Positions 7,656 through 17,869 of a stretch of 64,000 nt of DNA are shown here, in pieces; the first letter of the stretch is position 1, and each line of letters starts with the position of its first letter. This stretch comes from JADGOV01 sp963814355. Its GTDB lineage: Bacteria > Actinomycetota > Actinomycetes > JADGOV01. The translations under genes were made by a program, and so were the position numbers. The DNA is taken from NCBI GenBank assembly GCA_963814355.1, contig CAWFCZ010000018.1:620001-684000 (forward strand), in the 5' to 3' direction. The notes under the pieces are model-generated. The model was not told the origin of the DNA. It did no database searches and worked only from the letters and a program-made list of their open reading frames with translations.

Positions 7656-8951
7656 TTGACCACCAGGCTGGAGCCCGAGGCGTGGGCCGCGCCGGTCGCC
7701 TGCCGACCGGTGGACGCCTCGGTTCGCGTCCCCGGATCGAAGTCGATGACGAATCGGGCGCTGGTCCTGGCCGCGCTCTGTGCCGGCGAATCGGCGATCT
7801 CCGGACCGCTACGCAGCCGGGACACCGAGCTGATGGCCGCCGGGCTCCGCACGTTGGGGATTTCGGTCACCGACGATCCGGACGGCAGCTTCCGGGTGCG
7901 TGGCACCGCCCTCCCGCTGCGCCCGGGCCGCCCGGCCGTCGTCGAGGTCGGCAACGCCGGCACGGTGGCCCGCTTTCTGCCACCGCTGGCCGCGCTGGTC
8001 CTCGGGGACGTGAGGTTCGACGGCGATCCCGCCATGCGCCGGCGCCCGCTGGGACCGCTGCTGGGCGCGCTGGGCACCCTCGGTGCACGGATCGACTCCG
8101 AAGGGCGCGGCGGCCTGCCGCTCGTCGTCCGCGGCCGCGGACACCTTGCCGGCGGCCAGGTGACGGTGGACGCCTCGTCGTCCTCGCAGCTGCTCAGCGG
8201 GCTGCTGCTGGCCGCCCCGGCGTATGACGCCGGCGTGCGCGTCGCCCACCGGGGCCCGCGTCTGCCTTCCCGGCCGCACGTGGCGATGACCGTCGCGATG
8301 CTGCGAGCTGCCGGCGGCCAGGTCGACGACAGCGAGCCGGACACCTGGACGGTCCTGCCCGGTGAGCTGCGGGCCGGGGTCACCGCCGTGGAACCGGATC
8401 TGTCCACCGCCGCCCCGTTTCTGGCCGTTGCGCTGGTCACCGCGGGCCGGGTGCGGGTACCAGACTGGCCCGCCACGTCGGATCAGCCGGGCGCCGCGCT
8501 GCCGGACCTGCTCGGCCGGATGGGCGCGCGATGCACGCTGGACGCCAGCGGGCTGACGGTACAGGGAACTGGCGCGATCAACGGGTTGGACGCGGACGTG
8601 ACCGACGTCAGCGAACTGGTACCGGTGTTGACCGCCCTCGCCGCGCTGGCCGCCGGCCCGAGCCGGTTGCGCGGCATCGGGCACATGCGCGGCCAGGAGA
8701 CCGACCGGCTGGCCGCCCTGGCCACCGAGATCGGGCGGCTGGGCGGAGCGGTGAGCGAGACCGTGGACGGCCTGGCAGTCACGCCACGCCGCCTGCACGG
8801 CGGCACGTTCGCCACCTACGACGACCACCGGCTCGCGATGGCTGCCGCCGTACTCGGCCTGGCGGTTGAGGGCATCACGGTGGAGAACGTGGCCACCACC
8901 GCCAAGACGCTGCCCGGCTTTGCCGGGATGTGGACGGACCTGGTGGGGTGA
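7656..8951 (+). CDS. aroA: 3-phosphoshikimate 1-carboxyvinyltransferase (EPSP synthase)
   Basis: A 431-residue EPSP synthase joining shikimate-3-phosphate and phosphoenolpyruvate in aromatic amino-acid synthesis. It shows PGSKSMTNRALVLAAL near the N-terminus, GNAGTVARFLPPLAAL for PEP binding, and YDDHRLAMAAAVLGL near the end. The start is TTG 7656, just after GCGGAGGG, giving the usual family length; upstream in-frame codons to 7587 lack homology. The stop overlaps the start of rsgA (TGATG), so the aroA-rsgA-hisN run is probably translated together. Confidence 0.93.
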   Translation: MTTRLEPEAWAAPVACRPVDASVRVPGSKSMTNRALVLAALCAGESAISGPLRSRDTELMAAGLRTLGISVTDDPDGSFRVRGTALPLRPGRPAVVEVGNAGTVARFLPPLAALVLGDVRFDGDPAMRRRPLGPLLGALGTLGARIDSEGRGGLPLVVRGRGHLAGGQVTVDASSSSQLLSGLLLAAPAYDAGVRVAHRGPRLPSRPHVAMTVAMLRAAGGQVDDSEPDTWTVLPGELRAGVTAVEPDLSTAAPFLAVALVTAGRVRVPDWPATSDQPGAALPDLLGRMGARCTLDASGLTVQGTGAINGLDADVTDVSELVPVLTALAALAAGPSRLRGIGHMRGQETDRLAALATEIGRLGGAVSETVDGLAVTPRRLHGGTFATYDDHRLAMAAAVLGLAVEGITVENVATTAKTLPGFAGMWTDLVG

Positions 8952-9964
8952 TGCCGCGCGACCTCGACGAGGACGACGTCCGGATCCGGCCCGGTCGGGG
9001 CAGCCGGCCGCGAACCCGGCAGCGACCCGGCCATCCCGATGCCCTCCGCGGAGTGGTCACCGCCATTGACCGCGGCCGGTTCACGGTCGTGCTCCGGGAT
9101 TCTCCCGCCGCGGCTACGGCGGCGGTCACCGCCATGCGAGCCCGGGAGTTGGGCCGTCGCTCGCTCGCCGTCGGCGACCGGGTGGCGCTGGTCGGCGACG
9201 CGTCGGGGACGCGTGGCACCCTGGCCAGGATTGTCCGCGTGGAACCGCGGCGCACCGTGCTCCGTCGCACGCCCGACGACGCCGACCCGATCGAACGGCC
9301 CATCGTGGCCAACGCCGACCAGTTGCTGGTGGTCACCGCGCTGGCCGACCCGCCGCCCCGGACCGGGCTGATCGACCGCTGCCTGGTCGCCGCCTACGAC
9401 GCCGGCATCGCCCCGCTGCTGTGTCTGACCAAGGCCGACCTCGCCGATCCTGAGCACTTGCTGGTCCGATACCGGGGTCTGGACCTGCCAGTGGTGATCA
9501 CCGGGCGCGCCGAAGCCGGCCTGGATCCCGCCGCAGTCGAGCAGGTCCGGGACCGGCTACGTGAGCGGGTGACGGTTTTCGTCGGGCACTCCGGCGTGGG
9601 AAAGTCCACCCTGGTCAACGCTCTCGTACCGGCGGCCGCCCGGGAGACCGGAGCGGTCAACGCGGTGACCGGTCGCGGCCGGCACACCTCGTCCTCGGCC
9701 GTGGCCCTGCCGCTGGCCGGTGGCGGTTGGGTCGTCGATACGCCCGGCGTCCGGGCCTTCGGGCTCGGGCACGTCTCGACGGACCGGGTCCTGGCCTCCT
9801 TCCCGGACCTGGCGCCGGGCGCGGAACGCTGCCCCCGGGACTGCCGGCACCTGGAGGCGGACTGCGCGCTGGACGACTGGGTACGCACCACCGCCGCGGC
9901 CCCGGAACGGCTTGCGTCGCTGCGCCTGTTGCTACGCGCTCGCAGTGACCAGGAGGCCGGATGA
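8951..9964 (+). CDS. rsgA: Ribosome small-subunit-dependent GTPase A
   Basis: A 337-residue circularly permuted GTPase that assists late 30S maturation. The order of motifs is permuted: the G4 motif LTKAD precedes G1 GHSGVGKST, followed by G3 DTPG in VVDTPGVRAFGL. A C-terminal zinc knuckle CPRDCRHLEADC completes the family pattern, and the OB-fold precedes. The ATG at 8951 overlaps the aroA stop, and the stop overlaps hisN by 4 bases. Confidence 0.93.
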   Translation: MPRDLDEDDVRIRPGRGSRPRTRQRPGHPDALRGVVTAIDRGRFTVVLRDSPAAATAAVTAMRARELGRRSLAVGDRVALVGDASGTRGTLARIVRVEPRRTVLRRTPDDADPIERPIVANADQLLVVTALADPPPRTGLIDRCLVAAYDAGIAPLLCLTKADLADPEHLLVRYRGLDLPVVITGRAEAGLDPAAVEQVRDRLRERVTVFVGHSGVGKSTLVNALVPAAARETGAVNAVTGRGRHTSSSAVALPLAGGGWVVDTPGVRAFGLGHVSTDRVLASFPDLAPGAERCPRDCRHLEADCALDDWVRTTAAAPERLASLRLLLRARSDQEAG

Positions 9965-10794
9965 GTACCAACCCCGGCCTGGCCGCCGGTCTCGACCTCC
10001 GCGCGGACCTCGACCTGGCGCTCGCGCTCGCCGCGGAGGCCGACGCCATCACCTCCTCCCGGTTCGCGGCGGCTGATCTCCGAGTGGAGACCAAGCCGGA
10101 CCTCACCCCGGTCACCGACGCCGACCGAGACGTGGAAACCGCGCTGCGGTCGACCCTGGCCGCGGCCCGGCCGGCCGACGCCGTCCTCGGCGAGGAGTAC
10201 GGCGAGCGGACCGCGGCCGCCACCAGCGCCCGCCGGTGGGTGATCGATCCCATCGACGGCACGAAGAACTTCGTCCGCGGCGTTCCGGTCTGGGCCACGC
10301 TGATCGCGCTGCAGGTTCGGGACCAGACCGCCGTCGGAGTGATCTCGGCCCCTGCGCTCGGCCGGCGTTGGTGGGCCTCCCTCGGGGCCGGGGCCTGGTC
10401 GACCAGCCGGCTCGGCGACACCGCCGATCCACCCCGGCGGCTGGCGGTGTCCGGGGTCGCCGAGCTTGGGCATGCCTCGCTGTCCTACTCCAGCCTCGAC
10501 GGCTGGGCCGAGCGAGGCGGGGTCGGCGCACTACTGGCCCTGGCCGGCGCAGCCTGGCGTACTCGGGCCTACGGGGACTTCTGGTCCCACGTCCTGGTCG
10601 CCGAAGGCGCCGTCGACCTGTCCTGCGAGCCGGCTGTGTCACTGTGGGACCTGGCGGCGCTCGACGTCCTGGTCACCGAGGCCGGCGGCACCTTCACCAA
10701 CCTCTCCGGCCGCCCCGGGCCGGCCGGGGGCAGCGTGCTGGCTAGCAACGGGCTCCTGCACCGGGTCGCACTGGACACCCTGGCGCGAAGATGA
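9961..10794 (+). CDS. hisN: Histidinol-phosphatase, inositol-monophosphatase fold
   Basis: A 277-residue Mg-dependent phosphatase that removes phosphate from histidinol phosphate, the penultimate step of histidine synthesis. Metal-binding motifs are LGEEYGE, WVIDPIDGTKNFVRG and WDLAALDVLVTEAGG. The GxPVW block after the DPIDGT motif and its place after rsgA match actinobacterial HisN. General inositol monophosphatase activity cannot be excluded. It begins on an ATGA overlap with rsgA. Confidence 0.88.
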   Translation: MSTNPGLAAGLDLRADLDLALALAAEADAITSSRFAAADLRVETKPDLTPVTDADRDVETALRSTLAAARPADAVLGEEYGERTAAATSARRWVIDPIDGTKNFVRGVPVWATLIALQVRDQTAVGVISAPALGRRWWASLGAGAWSTSRLGDTADPPRRLAVSGVAELGHASLSYSSLDGWAERGGVGALLALAGAAWRTRAYGDFWSHVLVAEGAVDLSCEPAVSLWDLAALDVLVTEAGGTFTNLSGRPGPAGGSVLASNGLLHRVALDTLARR

Positions 10795-11246
10795 CGCTGC
10801 GGCTGACAGGAGGATTGCCGCTCAGCGGGTATGGACCTGTCATGGCCGAGCCGCGATCCCCCGGGCGGCACGCCGTGCTCTCCCTCACGGCGGGACCGGA
10901 GATCGTCCCGGCCGCGCGTCACTTCCTTCGACAGTGCCTGGCCGACTGGCGGGTGCAACCCGATCTGAGCAGCGATGCCGCGGTGTTGGTCAGCGAGCTG
11001 GTGACCAACGCGCTGCGCCACGGGCCGCCCCCGGTCTACCTCGACGTCTCCCTCAGCCGTGATCGGCTGCGCATATCCGTGGCCGACTCCAGCCTGTCCC
11101 GACCACGTGCCCTCGCCCCGGAGACCTTCGCGGAGAGCGGTCGTGGGCTGGCGCTGCTGGAGGCGATGGCCGCCGCCTGGGGTACCGACCTCGGACCGCC
11201 GGGGAAGTGGGTGTGGTGTGAACTCCGGCGCCACGACCCCGGCTGA
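10791..11246 (+). CDS. RsbW-like ATP-binding regulator (HATPase_c_2)
   Basis: A protein of about 151 residues with one GHKL ATPase domain: N-box VLVSELVTNALRHG and G-box SGRGLALLEAMAAAWG. Actinobacterial proteins of this kind are anti-sigma-factor kinases or similar switch kinases acting in the cytosol. ATG 10791 overlaps the hisN stop; ATG 10842 (MAEPRSPGRHAV) is an equally possible start. No cognate sigma or anti-anti-sigma gene is adjacent. Confidence 0.8.
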   Translation: MTLRLTGGLPLSGYGPVMAEPRSPGRHAVLSLTAGPEIVPAARHFLRQCLADWRVQPDLSSDAAVLVSELVTNALRHGPPPVYLDVSLSRDRLRISVADSSLSRPRALAPETFAESGRGLALLEAMAAAWGTDLGPPGKWVWCELRRHDPG

Positions 11247-11262
11247 CCGGCGGGTCGCCGGT
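11246..11262 (+). terminator. Possible stem-loop after the aroA-hisN run
   Basis: ACCGGCG, loop GGT, CGCCGGT forms a perfect 7-bp hairpin directly after the stop of the ATPase gene. No T-run follows, so it is only a weak terminator candidate. Confidence 0.35.
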
Positions 11263-11359
11263 ACGTTCCACCCCCGGCTTCTTTGCCGGATCGGAGGTAC
11301 CCGCCCCGCCGAGGTGGCATCATCCGAGGGCACGGTCCCCCGGTCCAGGAGGTGCTGAC

Positions 11360-12613
11360 GTGCTTCGCGCTGCCGCCCGGCCGCTGCGCGTCGTGCTGGC
11401 CGATGACTCCTCCTCGTTTCGGCTGCTCATCCAGCTGACCTTAGAAGATCATCCCAGCTTTTCGGTGGTCGGTACCGCGGCCGACGGCCTGGAGGCCGTC
11501 CGGGTGGCGGCCCGCGAGCAGCCAGACGTGGTGTTGCTGGACGTCGCCATGCCCAGAATGGACGGCCTGGAGGCCATCCCGGAGATCCGTGACGTGGCGC
11601 CGCACGCCAAAATCGCGGTCCTGTCCGGGTACAGCGAGGACCGGATGGGTGCGGTGGCGGTGGCCGCCGGCGCCGATCTCTTCCTGGAGAAGGCAGCGCC
11701 GGATGACAAGATCGTGTCGGCCCTGCTGGCGCTGTGCGGCTGGAGCGAACAGCTACCCGCGGCCGGTGACGGAACCGCACCGGGGTTCCGGCCACTCACG
11801 TCCGGCTCCGGTGACGACTACGTCGACCTGCTTCTCGATGCACTCGAGGAGGGCGTCCTGGTCACTGATGCGGCGGGCGTGGTCCAGTCCGCGAACTTCA
11901 GCGCGACCCTCCTGTTCGGCGTCCCGACGTCGCAACTGGTGGGTCGCCACGTCTCCACCCTGGGGTTGTCCGGTGCCCCGAAGGATGCGGGTGTCCCCGA
12001 CCCCATCTCCGCGGCCTTGGCGATCGGCCGACCGGTTTCCGCGGTCGATGTCACGGTAAATCGCCCGGACGGCACCTCGGCGACGCTGCTGGCCAGTGTC
12101 CGGCCGATGCGACTGGCGGACACGGCGGCTCCGCACGCCGCCGTCGCCTCCTTTGTCGACATCTCCCGTCGGCGCCAGGCGGAGGAGGCCGCCCGCGAGT
12201 CGGCGCTTCGGTTCCGCCGGGCGCTGGACACCATGTTGGACGCGGTTGCCCTCTACACCGCCGTCCGCGACGCCGACGGCGGCATCGTGGACTTCTTCAT
12301 CCACCACGCCAACCCGGCCATCGAAGGGGTGACCGGTCAGCAGGCTCGGCACCTCATAGGTCGGCAACTTCTCCAACTGTTCCCCGCGCTTCGTGGCAGC
12401 CCGCTCTTCGCCTCCTACGTCAACGTCGTCACCACCGGAAAGCCGCTCTCGGTGGATTCGCTGGACTACCGGCCCTACGATGACGGACATCTCAACCACG
12501 GCGCCTATCGGGTACAGGCCTGTCGGATGGGCGATGGGCTGGTCGTGACCTGGCGGCTGGTCGGCCGACGTTCCACCGACCAGCCGGTGCCGCTTGGGCC
12601 GCCCGAAGCCTGA
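11360..12613 (+). CDS. Response-regulator receiver with two PAS domains
   Basis: A 417-residue protein from GTG 11360 after CAGGAGGTGCTGAC. Residues 8-125 form a CheY-like receiver: acidic ADDSS pocket, phospho-acceptor Asp in VVLLDVAMPRMDGLEA, and Lys in FLEKAAPDD. Two PAS/PAC-like modules follow (about 150-270 and 280-400). No kinase, phosphatase, cyclase or DNA-binding domain is visible, so the output is presumably protein-protein contact. The neighbouring RsbW-like ATPase gene makes a stress-signalling link plausible but unproved. Confidence 0.8.
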   Translation: MLRAAARPLRVVLADDSSSFRLLIQLTLEDHPSFSVVGTAADGLEAVRVAAREQPDVVLLDVAMPRMDGLEAIPEIRDVAPHAKIAVLSGYSEDRMGAVAVAAGADLFLEKAAPDDKIVSALLALCGWSEQLPAAGDGTAPGFRPLTSGSGDDYVDLLLDALEEGVLVTDAAGVVQSANFSATLLFGVPTSQLVGRHVSTLGLSGAPKDAGVPDPISAALAIGRPVSAVDVTVNRPDGTSATLLASVRPMRLADTAAPHAAVASFVDISRRRQAEEAARESALRFRRALDTMLDAVALYTAVRDADGGIVDFFIHHANPAIEGVTGQQARHLIGRQLLQLFPALRGSPLFASYVNVVTTGKPLSVDSLDYRPYDDGHLNHGAYRVQACRMGDGLVVTWRLVGRRSTDQPVPLGPPEA

Positions 12614-12721
12614 GCGCTATTCTTCGCACACCAGGGCCGGTGCAGGTATGGGATGGCTCCGGCCGGGGTAGCCAGCCTTGCGATATTCGGATCCGACCTG
12701 GCATGGGGCGGAGGAGTAGCC

Positions 12722-13681
12722 ATGGCTCGTCGCGTGGGAGGCACGGTCCGCCGCCCGGCCGCCCTGGCCATCGTGATCGCGTTTGCGATGGTCCTGGCCT
12801 TGCCCAACGTTATCCCTCCGGCCCGGGCCAGCACCGGCTTGGAGGAGGTCGTCGGCCCGATCTTGCCGGCCGACCGCCTTTTGCTGCCCTCTGATCCGAA
12901 ACTGTGGGGCACCTACCGCCTGGCCGACACCCCGGACATGTGCCGGTCGGGATCGACCAATTGCGTGGATCACACCATAACCGGAATGTACGACCGTTTC
13001 GACCCGCTGGCTGCGCAGTGCCATCACAGTGCGGTGTTCTCGCTGCTCTACCTGCGGGTCACCGAGAAGTACCGGGAGGTCACGGTGACCCCGGGCTACT
13101 TCATCAGCCCAAGCACGGTGAACACCGAGGACACCGATTTCGCCGAGCTGTACAGCCGCGCGTTCGACAGTTGGTACGCCAACCGACCGGCGACCGACGC
13201 GCCGATCTGGCGGCTGGCGTTCGCCGCGGCCGACGCGGAGGAGGTGAGCGGATCGGGCGACGCCCTACTTGGCATGGTGGCCCATATCCAGCGGGACCTG
13301 CCGTTCGCGCTGTGGCGCATCGCGTTGGGCAGCCACGACGACCACCTCAAGATCAACCAGATGCTGAAGGACGTGTACCCGTCGGTGAGCGCCGAACTCG
13401 CTCAGCGGTTCGACCCGTCCATCAGCCCGGACGGGGGTCGAATCCCCGGCACCGGCGAGGCCATCGTCGATGCCATCGCCACGTGGCGGGACCAGGCCTG
13501 GCGCGATGCCCAGGATCTGCTGGCGGCGCGCGATTCGGCGGCCTTCAACGCGGTTGCCCTGCGCATCGAACGAGCCGCCTGGGACTACGGAATGACGATC
13601 TACCGGGCTACCCGGTACGTGTCGGACAGCCAGCGTTCCGCCCGGGACGCGTACTGCCAGGCCCAGCTGCGCTCCTCGTGA
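12722..13681 (+). CDS. DUF5995 family exported protein
   Basis: A 319-residue protein beginning MARRVGGTVRRPAALAIVIA, a signal peptide with a hydrophobic core ending near PPARA. The mature part has CVDHTITGMYDRF and IALGSHDDHLKINQMLKDV, typical of DUF5995; function unknown. The ATG at 12722 has GGAGGAG 5 nt upstream; the frame is open to 12653, but those residues are not signal-like. Conserved His/Asp residues suggest a metal-dependent enzyme, which is inference. Confidence 0.8.
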   Translation: MARRVGGTVRRPAALAIVIAFAMVLALPNVIPPARASTGLEEVVGPILPADRLLLPSDPKLWGTYRLADTPDMCRSGSTNCVDHTITGMYDRFDPLAAQCHHSAVFSLLYLRVTEKYREVTVTPGYFISPSTVNTEDTDFAELYSRAFDSWYANRPATDAPIWRLAFAAADAEEVSGSGDALLGMVAHIQRDLPFALWRIALGSHDDHLKINQMLKDVYPSVSAELAQRFDPSISPDGGRIPGTGEAIVDAIATWRDQAWRDAQDLLAARDSAAFNAVALRIERAAWDYGMTIYRATRYVSDSQRSARDAYCQAQLRSS

Positions 13682-13711
13682 TGCTCGCCCCAGCCTAGGG
13701 ATCGTGACCCG

Positions 13712-16496
13712 GTGACCTGGCGGGCCTGCTCGGAGCGGCTGGTCGGTCGACGTGCCGAGTCGGACTTCCTGCACGGCCTGCTGGCCGAGGTTCGCAGGTC
13801 GGCCCGCGGCCGGCTGGCCCTGATCACCGGGGAGGCGGGGGTCGGCAAGTCCCGGCTGGTCCGCGAGGTCGCCGCCGGCGCCGCAGAATCGGGCAGCACC
13901 GTACTGATCGGCCGCTCGGTGTCCGGCGGCGAGGCCTATCGCGCGCTCACCGAGGCCCTCGCCGGAGGCCTTCGCGGCCGGTCCGTGCCCGACGAGCCGG
14001 CCCTTGCGCCCTACCTCCCGGCATTGGGAAATCTGCTGCCCGAATTGGCCACCGGCGGCGCGGCCAACGGCGGCCGGATCGTACTGGGCGAGGCCGTACT
14101 GCGGCTGGTGTCGGCGCTGGCCGGCCCCGGCGGCACTGTGCTGGTGTTGGAGGACATCCACTGGGCCGACCGGGACACGTTGGACATCCTGACCTACCTG
14201 GCCAATGCCGCCCACGCCACGCCCTTGCTCCTGCTCCTGACCGCTCGCGACGAATCGGACAGCCCACAGCAGTTGCTGGAAATGGTGGCGAGTTGCGCGG
14301 CGCCGGTGGTATCCCTGCACCGGCTGGCACCGGAGGAGGTCCAGGATGTCGTCGCGTCGTGTTTACGCGGCCCGGCACCGCCGGAACTCCTCGACTTCGT
14401 CATCGAGCACGCCGACGGAGTGCCGTTTCTCGCCGAGGAACTGCTCAGTGGCCTGGCCTCGGTCGGGGCCCTGGACGCCGAAGGCCGGCTGACCGGTCCG
14501 CTGACCCCTAACGTGCCCCGCACGTTCGCGGCCACGGTGCGGCGACGGCTGGAGGTGCTCGACCCCGCCGAACGTCGGGTGGTGGAGGCGGCCGCAGTAC
14601 TCGGTCGACGGTTCAACTGGCGCCTGCTGCCCGCCATGACCGGGGTGGCGGAGACCGACGTCCTCGCTGGGTTGCGGAAGGTGGTGGCCACCGGCCTGGC
14701 CGAGTCCTCCGGAGCGAATACGTTCCGCTTCCGGCATGCGCTGACCCGCGACGCGGTCCAGGCCGAGTTGCTGCCACCGGATCTCATCGCGCTGGCCACG
14801 TCGGGGGCACTGGCCGTGGAGCAGTTCGAACCCGGGTCCGCCGAACTGGCAGCCGAACTGTGGGCGGCCGCGGGTGCGGACATCCGGGCAGCGACGCTGT
14901 ACCTCAGCGCGGGCCAGCAGGCCCGTCGACGAGCGGCGCTGCACACCGCCGACCTCCTGCTAAGCCGGGCGGCCCACCTCGCCGAGCGAGAACCGGCGCT
15001 GAGGCGAGAAGCGGAGCTCGCCCTTCTGGAGGTCCTGGCCGCGACCGGGGCGGTCGATCGCGCGCTGGCGCTCGGCGAGGCCCTGCTGCTGGCCGGTGAA
15101 ACGTCGGCGCGCCTCGTCTTGGCCGAGGTGGCCGCTGACGCCGGCCGCCCGACGGTGGCCGCCGAACAATTGGCGCTCGTCGTCGAAGACTCGCCGCGGG
15201 TCGGCGTCCTCACCGCCCGGATCGCCTACGACCTCGGCCACCCGGACACGGCCCGGGCGGTCGCCGAGAAGGCGCTGTTCGCCGCTCGGGAGGCTGGTTG
15301 GACCTCGGTCACCTGCGCCGCCCTGCAAGTCCTAGGGCGGATCGCCCGGCTGAGTGACCTGACGGCGGCCCGGGCGACTTTCGCCGAGGCCGAGGAACTG
15401 GCCAGCGAGGCAGGGTTGCCGGTCGAGCGGATCTGTGCCCTGCAGGAACTCGGCACCATCGACCTGCTCCTCGACGGGAGCATCGAACTCCTCTTGCGCA
15501 CCAGAGAACTCTCGGTCGAGGCCGGCCTGCTGGCCCTGACCGCGACCGTAGACGTCCAGATCGCCGCGGCACTCCTGCACCGCGACCCCGACCGGGCGAT
15601 GTACTACGCCCAGCGGTGCACCAGGATGGCCCATGGTTTGCGGATGGACCGGCTGCGGGCCACTGCGCTGTTCTTCTGTGCCACCGTCTACGCCGACCAC
15701 CGCGACCACCAGGACATGGAGGGCTGCATCGCTGAAGCGCTCTCCCTGGCCCCCGACGACCTCGATGTCAACGCCGGGATTCTGGGGGGCCGCCCGGGCG
15801 CACGTCGCCTTGGTGGCCGACGATCTGGACACGCTGGCGTCGTGCCTGGACACCGCCGTGGAGTACCTACGGCGCAGCGCCAGCACGACCCCGGCGCCGA
15901 CTCGAGGACTGTGGGCGCTGGTCCGTACGGTGCTGGACCGCGACGGCGAGTCCGCTCGGGCGCAGACCCGTCCCGCCGGTGTGAACTGGGAGAACCGAGC
16001 GTTGCTCGGCTACGCCGAGGCAGTCGCCGCCGGACGGCGGGGGGATGCGTCGGCCGCCGAGCGAGCCTTCGCCGAGGCCGACGCGGCGATGGCGGCGCTG
16101 CCTTGGTGGCGGCACCGGGTTCGGCTACTGGTCGCCGGTGACGCGATCGAGGGTGGCTGGGGGGACCCGGTTCGCTGGGCAAACGAGGCGTTGGAGGTCT
16201 TCCGGGCTCGGGGCGAGACCCGACTCGCCGCCCGCTGCCGATCGGTGTACCGGCAGGCCCAGGTCCCGGTCCGCCGGCAGGGACGGGGCGGCACCCCGGT
16301 ACCCCCGGAGCTGGCGGGTTACGGCATCAGCCCCCGGGAGATGGACGTGCTCACTCTGGCCGCTGCCGGGCTGACCGACCAGGAGATCGCCGACCGGCTG
16401 GTGATCTCCCCGCGCACCGTGGCGAGCCACCTCGACCATGTGCGCACCAAGACCGGAGCGGCCAGCCGTGCCGACGTGATCCAGTTGCTTAATTAG
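13712..16496 (+). pseudogene. LuxR-family ATPase regulator, one frameshift
   Basis: Large transcriptional regulator of about 928 residues if corrected. It has an N-terminal AAA module with Walker A TGEAGVGKSRL and Walker B-like VLVLEDIHWADRD, a TPR-like helical middle, and a C-terminal LuxR helix-turn-helix (YGISPREMDVLTLAAAGL, then EIADRLVISPRTVASHL). The frame breaks at a run of six G (15784-15789). With five G the two halves join as AGILGAARAHVALVADDLD. Both halves are otherwise clean, so this may be a single sequencing error or a recent mutation; the other decayed genes lie beyond 17 kb. Confidence 0.8.
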
Positions 16497-16801
16497 GGGC
16501 TGGCAAGCTGCTAAGTCAGGCTTGCGCACGGATGCGGGACTTTGTCCGGCCGACGACAGTGGGTAGCGAACGGCGCCCGTGAGGACCCGCGGTGGCCGGT
16601 TCCTGCGGGGGACGTGGAGCGCCGGTGGCTCTCCAGGTGGGAGCTGGCGGCCCGGATCCACGCGGGCGTCGTTCACACCGTGGCACGGCCGTCCGTGGTC
16701 GCCTCACCCTGGCCTGCGGCGACGCCGGCTTGGTCCCGCCAGTCGGCGGAATGGGTCAGGCACGTCATTGCTCGGGCCATCGTCGCCACGCCGTCGCCAA
16801 C
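16497..16801. other. Intergenic region, nothing recognised
   Basis: About 305 bp between the LuxR regulator stop and the convergent DUF4389 gene stop. No RNA gene, clear terminator or tRNA-like repeat was found. Confidence 0.4.
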
Positions 16802-17383
16802 TCAGGCGAGACTGAATGGCGGGTAGCGGTCGGTGACGAGAAGGAAGGCGTACGCCTGGACCCGCAACCACCACCGACCGACGCCTACCACGAAGGTGAA
16901 CAACCCCCGCGGATAGCGCCCGGTAAACAGGATCGCGAACCACGCGACGACGACCGCGAAGAACGCGGCCACCGACAGCACGATCAGGACGAACAGGTGT
17001 GGGATCGCGAGGAGCCACTTGACCAGCGGTAGCCAGCGGTTCAGGTCGCGTTCGACCTCGGGATAGTCGATCTCCAGGTGGACGTTCTGCTCCTCAACCG
17101 TCGAGGGGTAGTCGTCGGTGAGCAGCACGACATAGGCCCAGATGCGGGTTTCGAAGCGGGCAAGCTCCAGCGCGAAGTCGAACCACCAGCGCGGATAGCG
17201 CTGCCTGAAAAGGATCATCAGCAGGGTCGCGGTTTGAGTGGCACCAGCGTTGAGTCCAGAGATGACGATCGCGATCGGGATGACCAGGACGACGCGAAAC
17301 AGTGTCGTCAACCGGTTGTGCTCCTCGGGATAGTCCACCTCCAGGCGCGCGGGGTAGCTCGCCGCTACCGACTCGGTGGTCAC
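16802..17383 (-). CDS. DUF4389 family membrane protein
   Basis: A 193-residue protein with the duplicated DUF4389 layout. It starts YPARLEVDYPEEHNRLTTLF, and LEIDYPEVERDLNRWLPLVK opens the second half; each half is followed by two hydrophobic helices and an FDFALELARFETRIWAYVVL-like amphipathic segment. Function is unknown. GTG 17383 follows GAGAGGAGAACCT; the longer frame to 17455 lacks homology. It is the last intact gene before the decayed zone. Confidence 0.85.
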   Translation of the reverse strand: MTTESVAASYPARLEVDYPEEHNRLTTLFRVVLVIPIAIVISGLNAGATQTATLLMILFRQRYPRWWFDFALELARFETRIWAYVVLLTDDYPSTVEEQNVHLEIDYPEVERDLNRWLPLVKWLLAIPHLFVLIVLSVAAFFAVVVAWFAILFTGRYPRGLFTFVVGVGRWWLRVQAYAFLLVTDRYPPFSLA

Positions 17384-17484
17384 AGGTTCTCCTCTCTGGT
17401 GGGAAATGGGGTCCTGCCGGCGTTGATCCCGCCGAAAGCTGGTCCAGACTGGCACGCTTCAGACGCGTCGTGGCGAACTTCCCG

Positions 17485-17869
17485 TCAGGCTACGGAAAGC
17501 TCCGGCTCCGTGGTGGCAGGCGCTGCGATGTCCAATGCGATGGGTGGGAGCGTGAAGCCCTTGAACGCCATCCAGAGGCCGACCGAGAGCTCCCACATCG
17601 CCACCGGAAAGGCCGCGATGCCCGCCCAGGTCGAGAACTGGCCAAAGGCGCCGAACATCGTGGCGGTCGAGGACGCGATGAGCACGGGGGCGCCGATGAG
17701 TCCGAGCCTGGGGATGGCGCGAGGAACGAGGCCGGACCGGTACATCAGTGAGCCGAGCAGGAGCGCGTTGACGCCGGAGAGGATGCCGGGGCCGACGAGG
17801 TACGCCCAGTTGTGGATCGCGACGAGGGCGTCGCCGGTGGTGGCCAGCGAGGCCCCGTCTGCTCCGGGG
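17485..17869 (-). pseudogene. DUF4386 membrane protein, C-terminal remnant
   Basis: The last about 125 residues of a DUF4386-type integral membrane protein: TTGDALVAIHNWAYLVGPG, a block around LMYRSGLVPRAIPRLGLIG, and three hydrophobic helices. The N-terminal half is missing. The reading frame continues without a stop from the LuxR remnant upstream, so the two form an in-frame chimera with the junction near 17850-17885. It probably arose by deletion between neighbouring genes and is unlikely to function. Confidence 0.75.

Noticed and set aside
15784..15789. Programmed ribosomal frameshift in the LuxR giant
   Set aside because: There is no slippery heptamer with a clear downstream structure. 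A six-G run is simply indel-prone.
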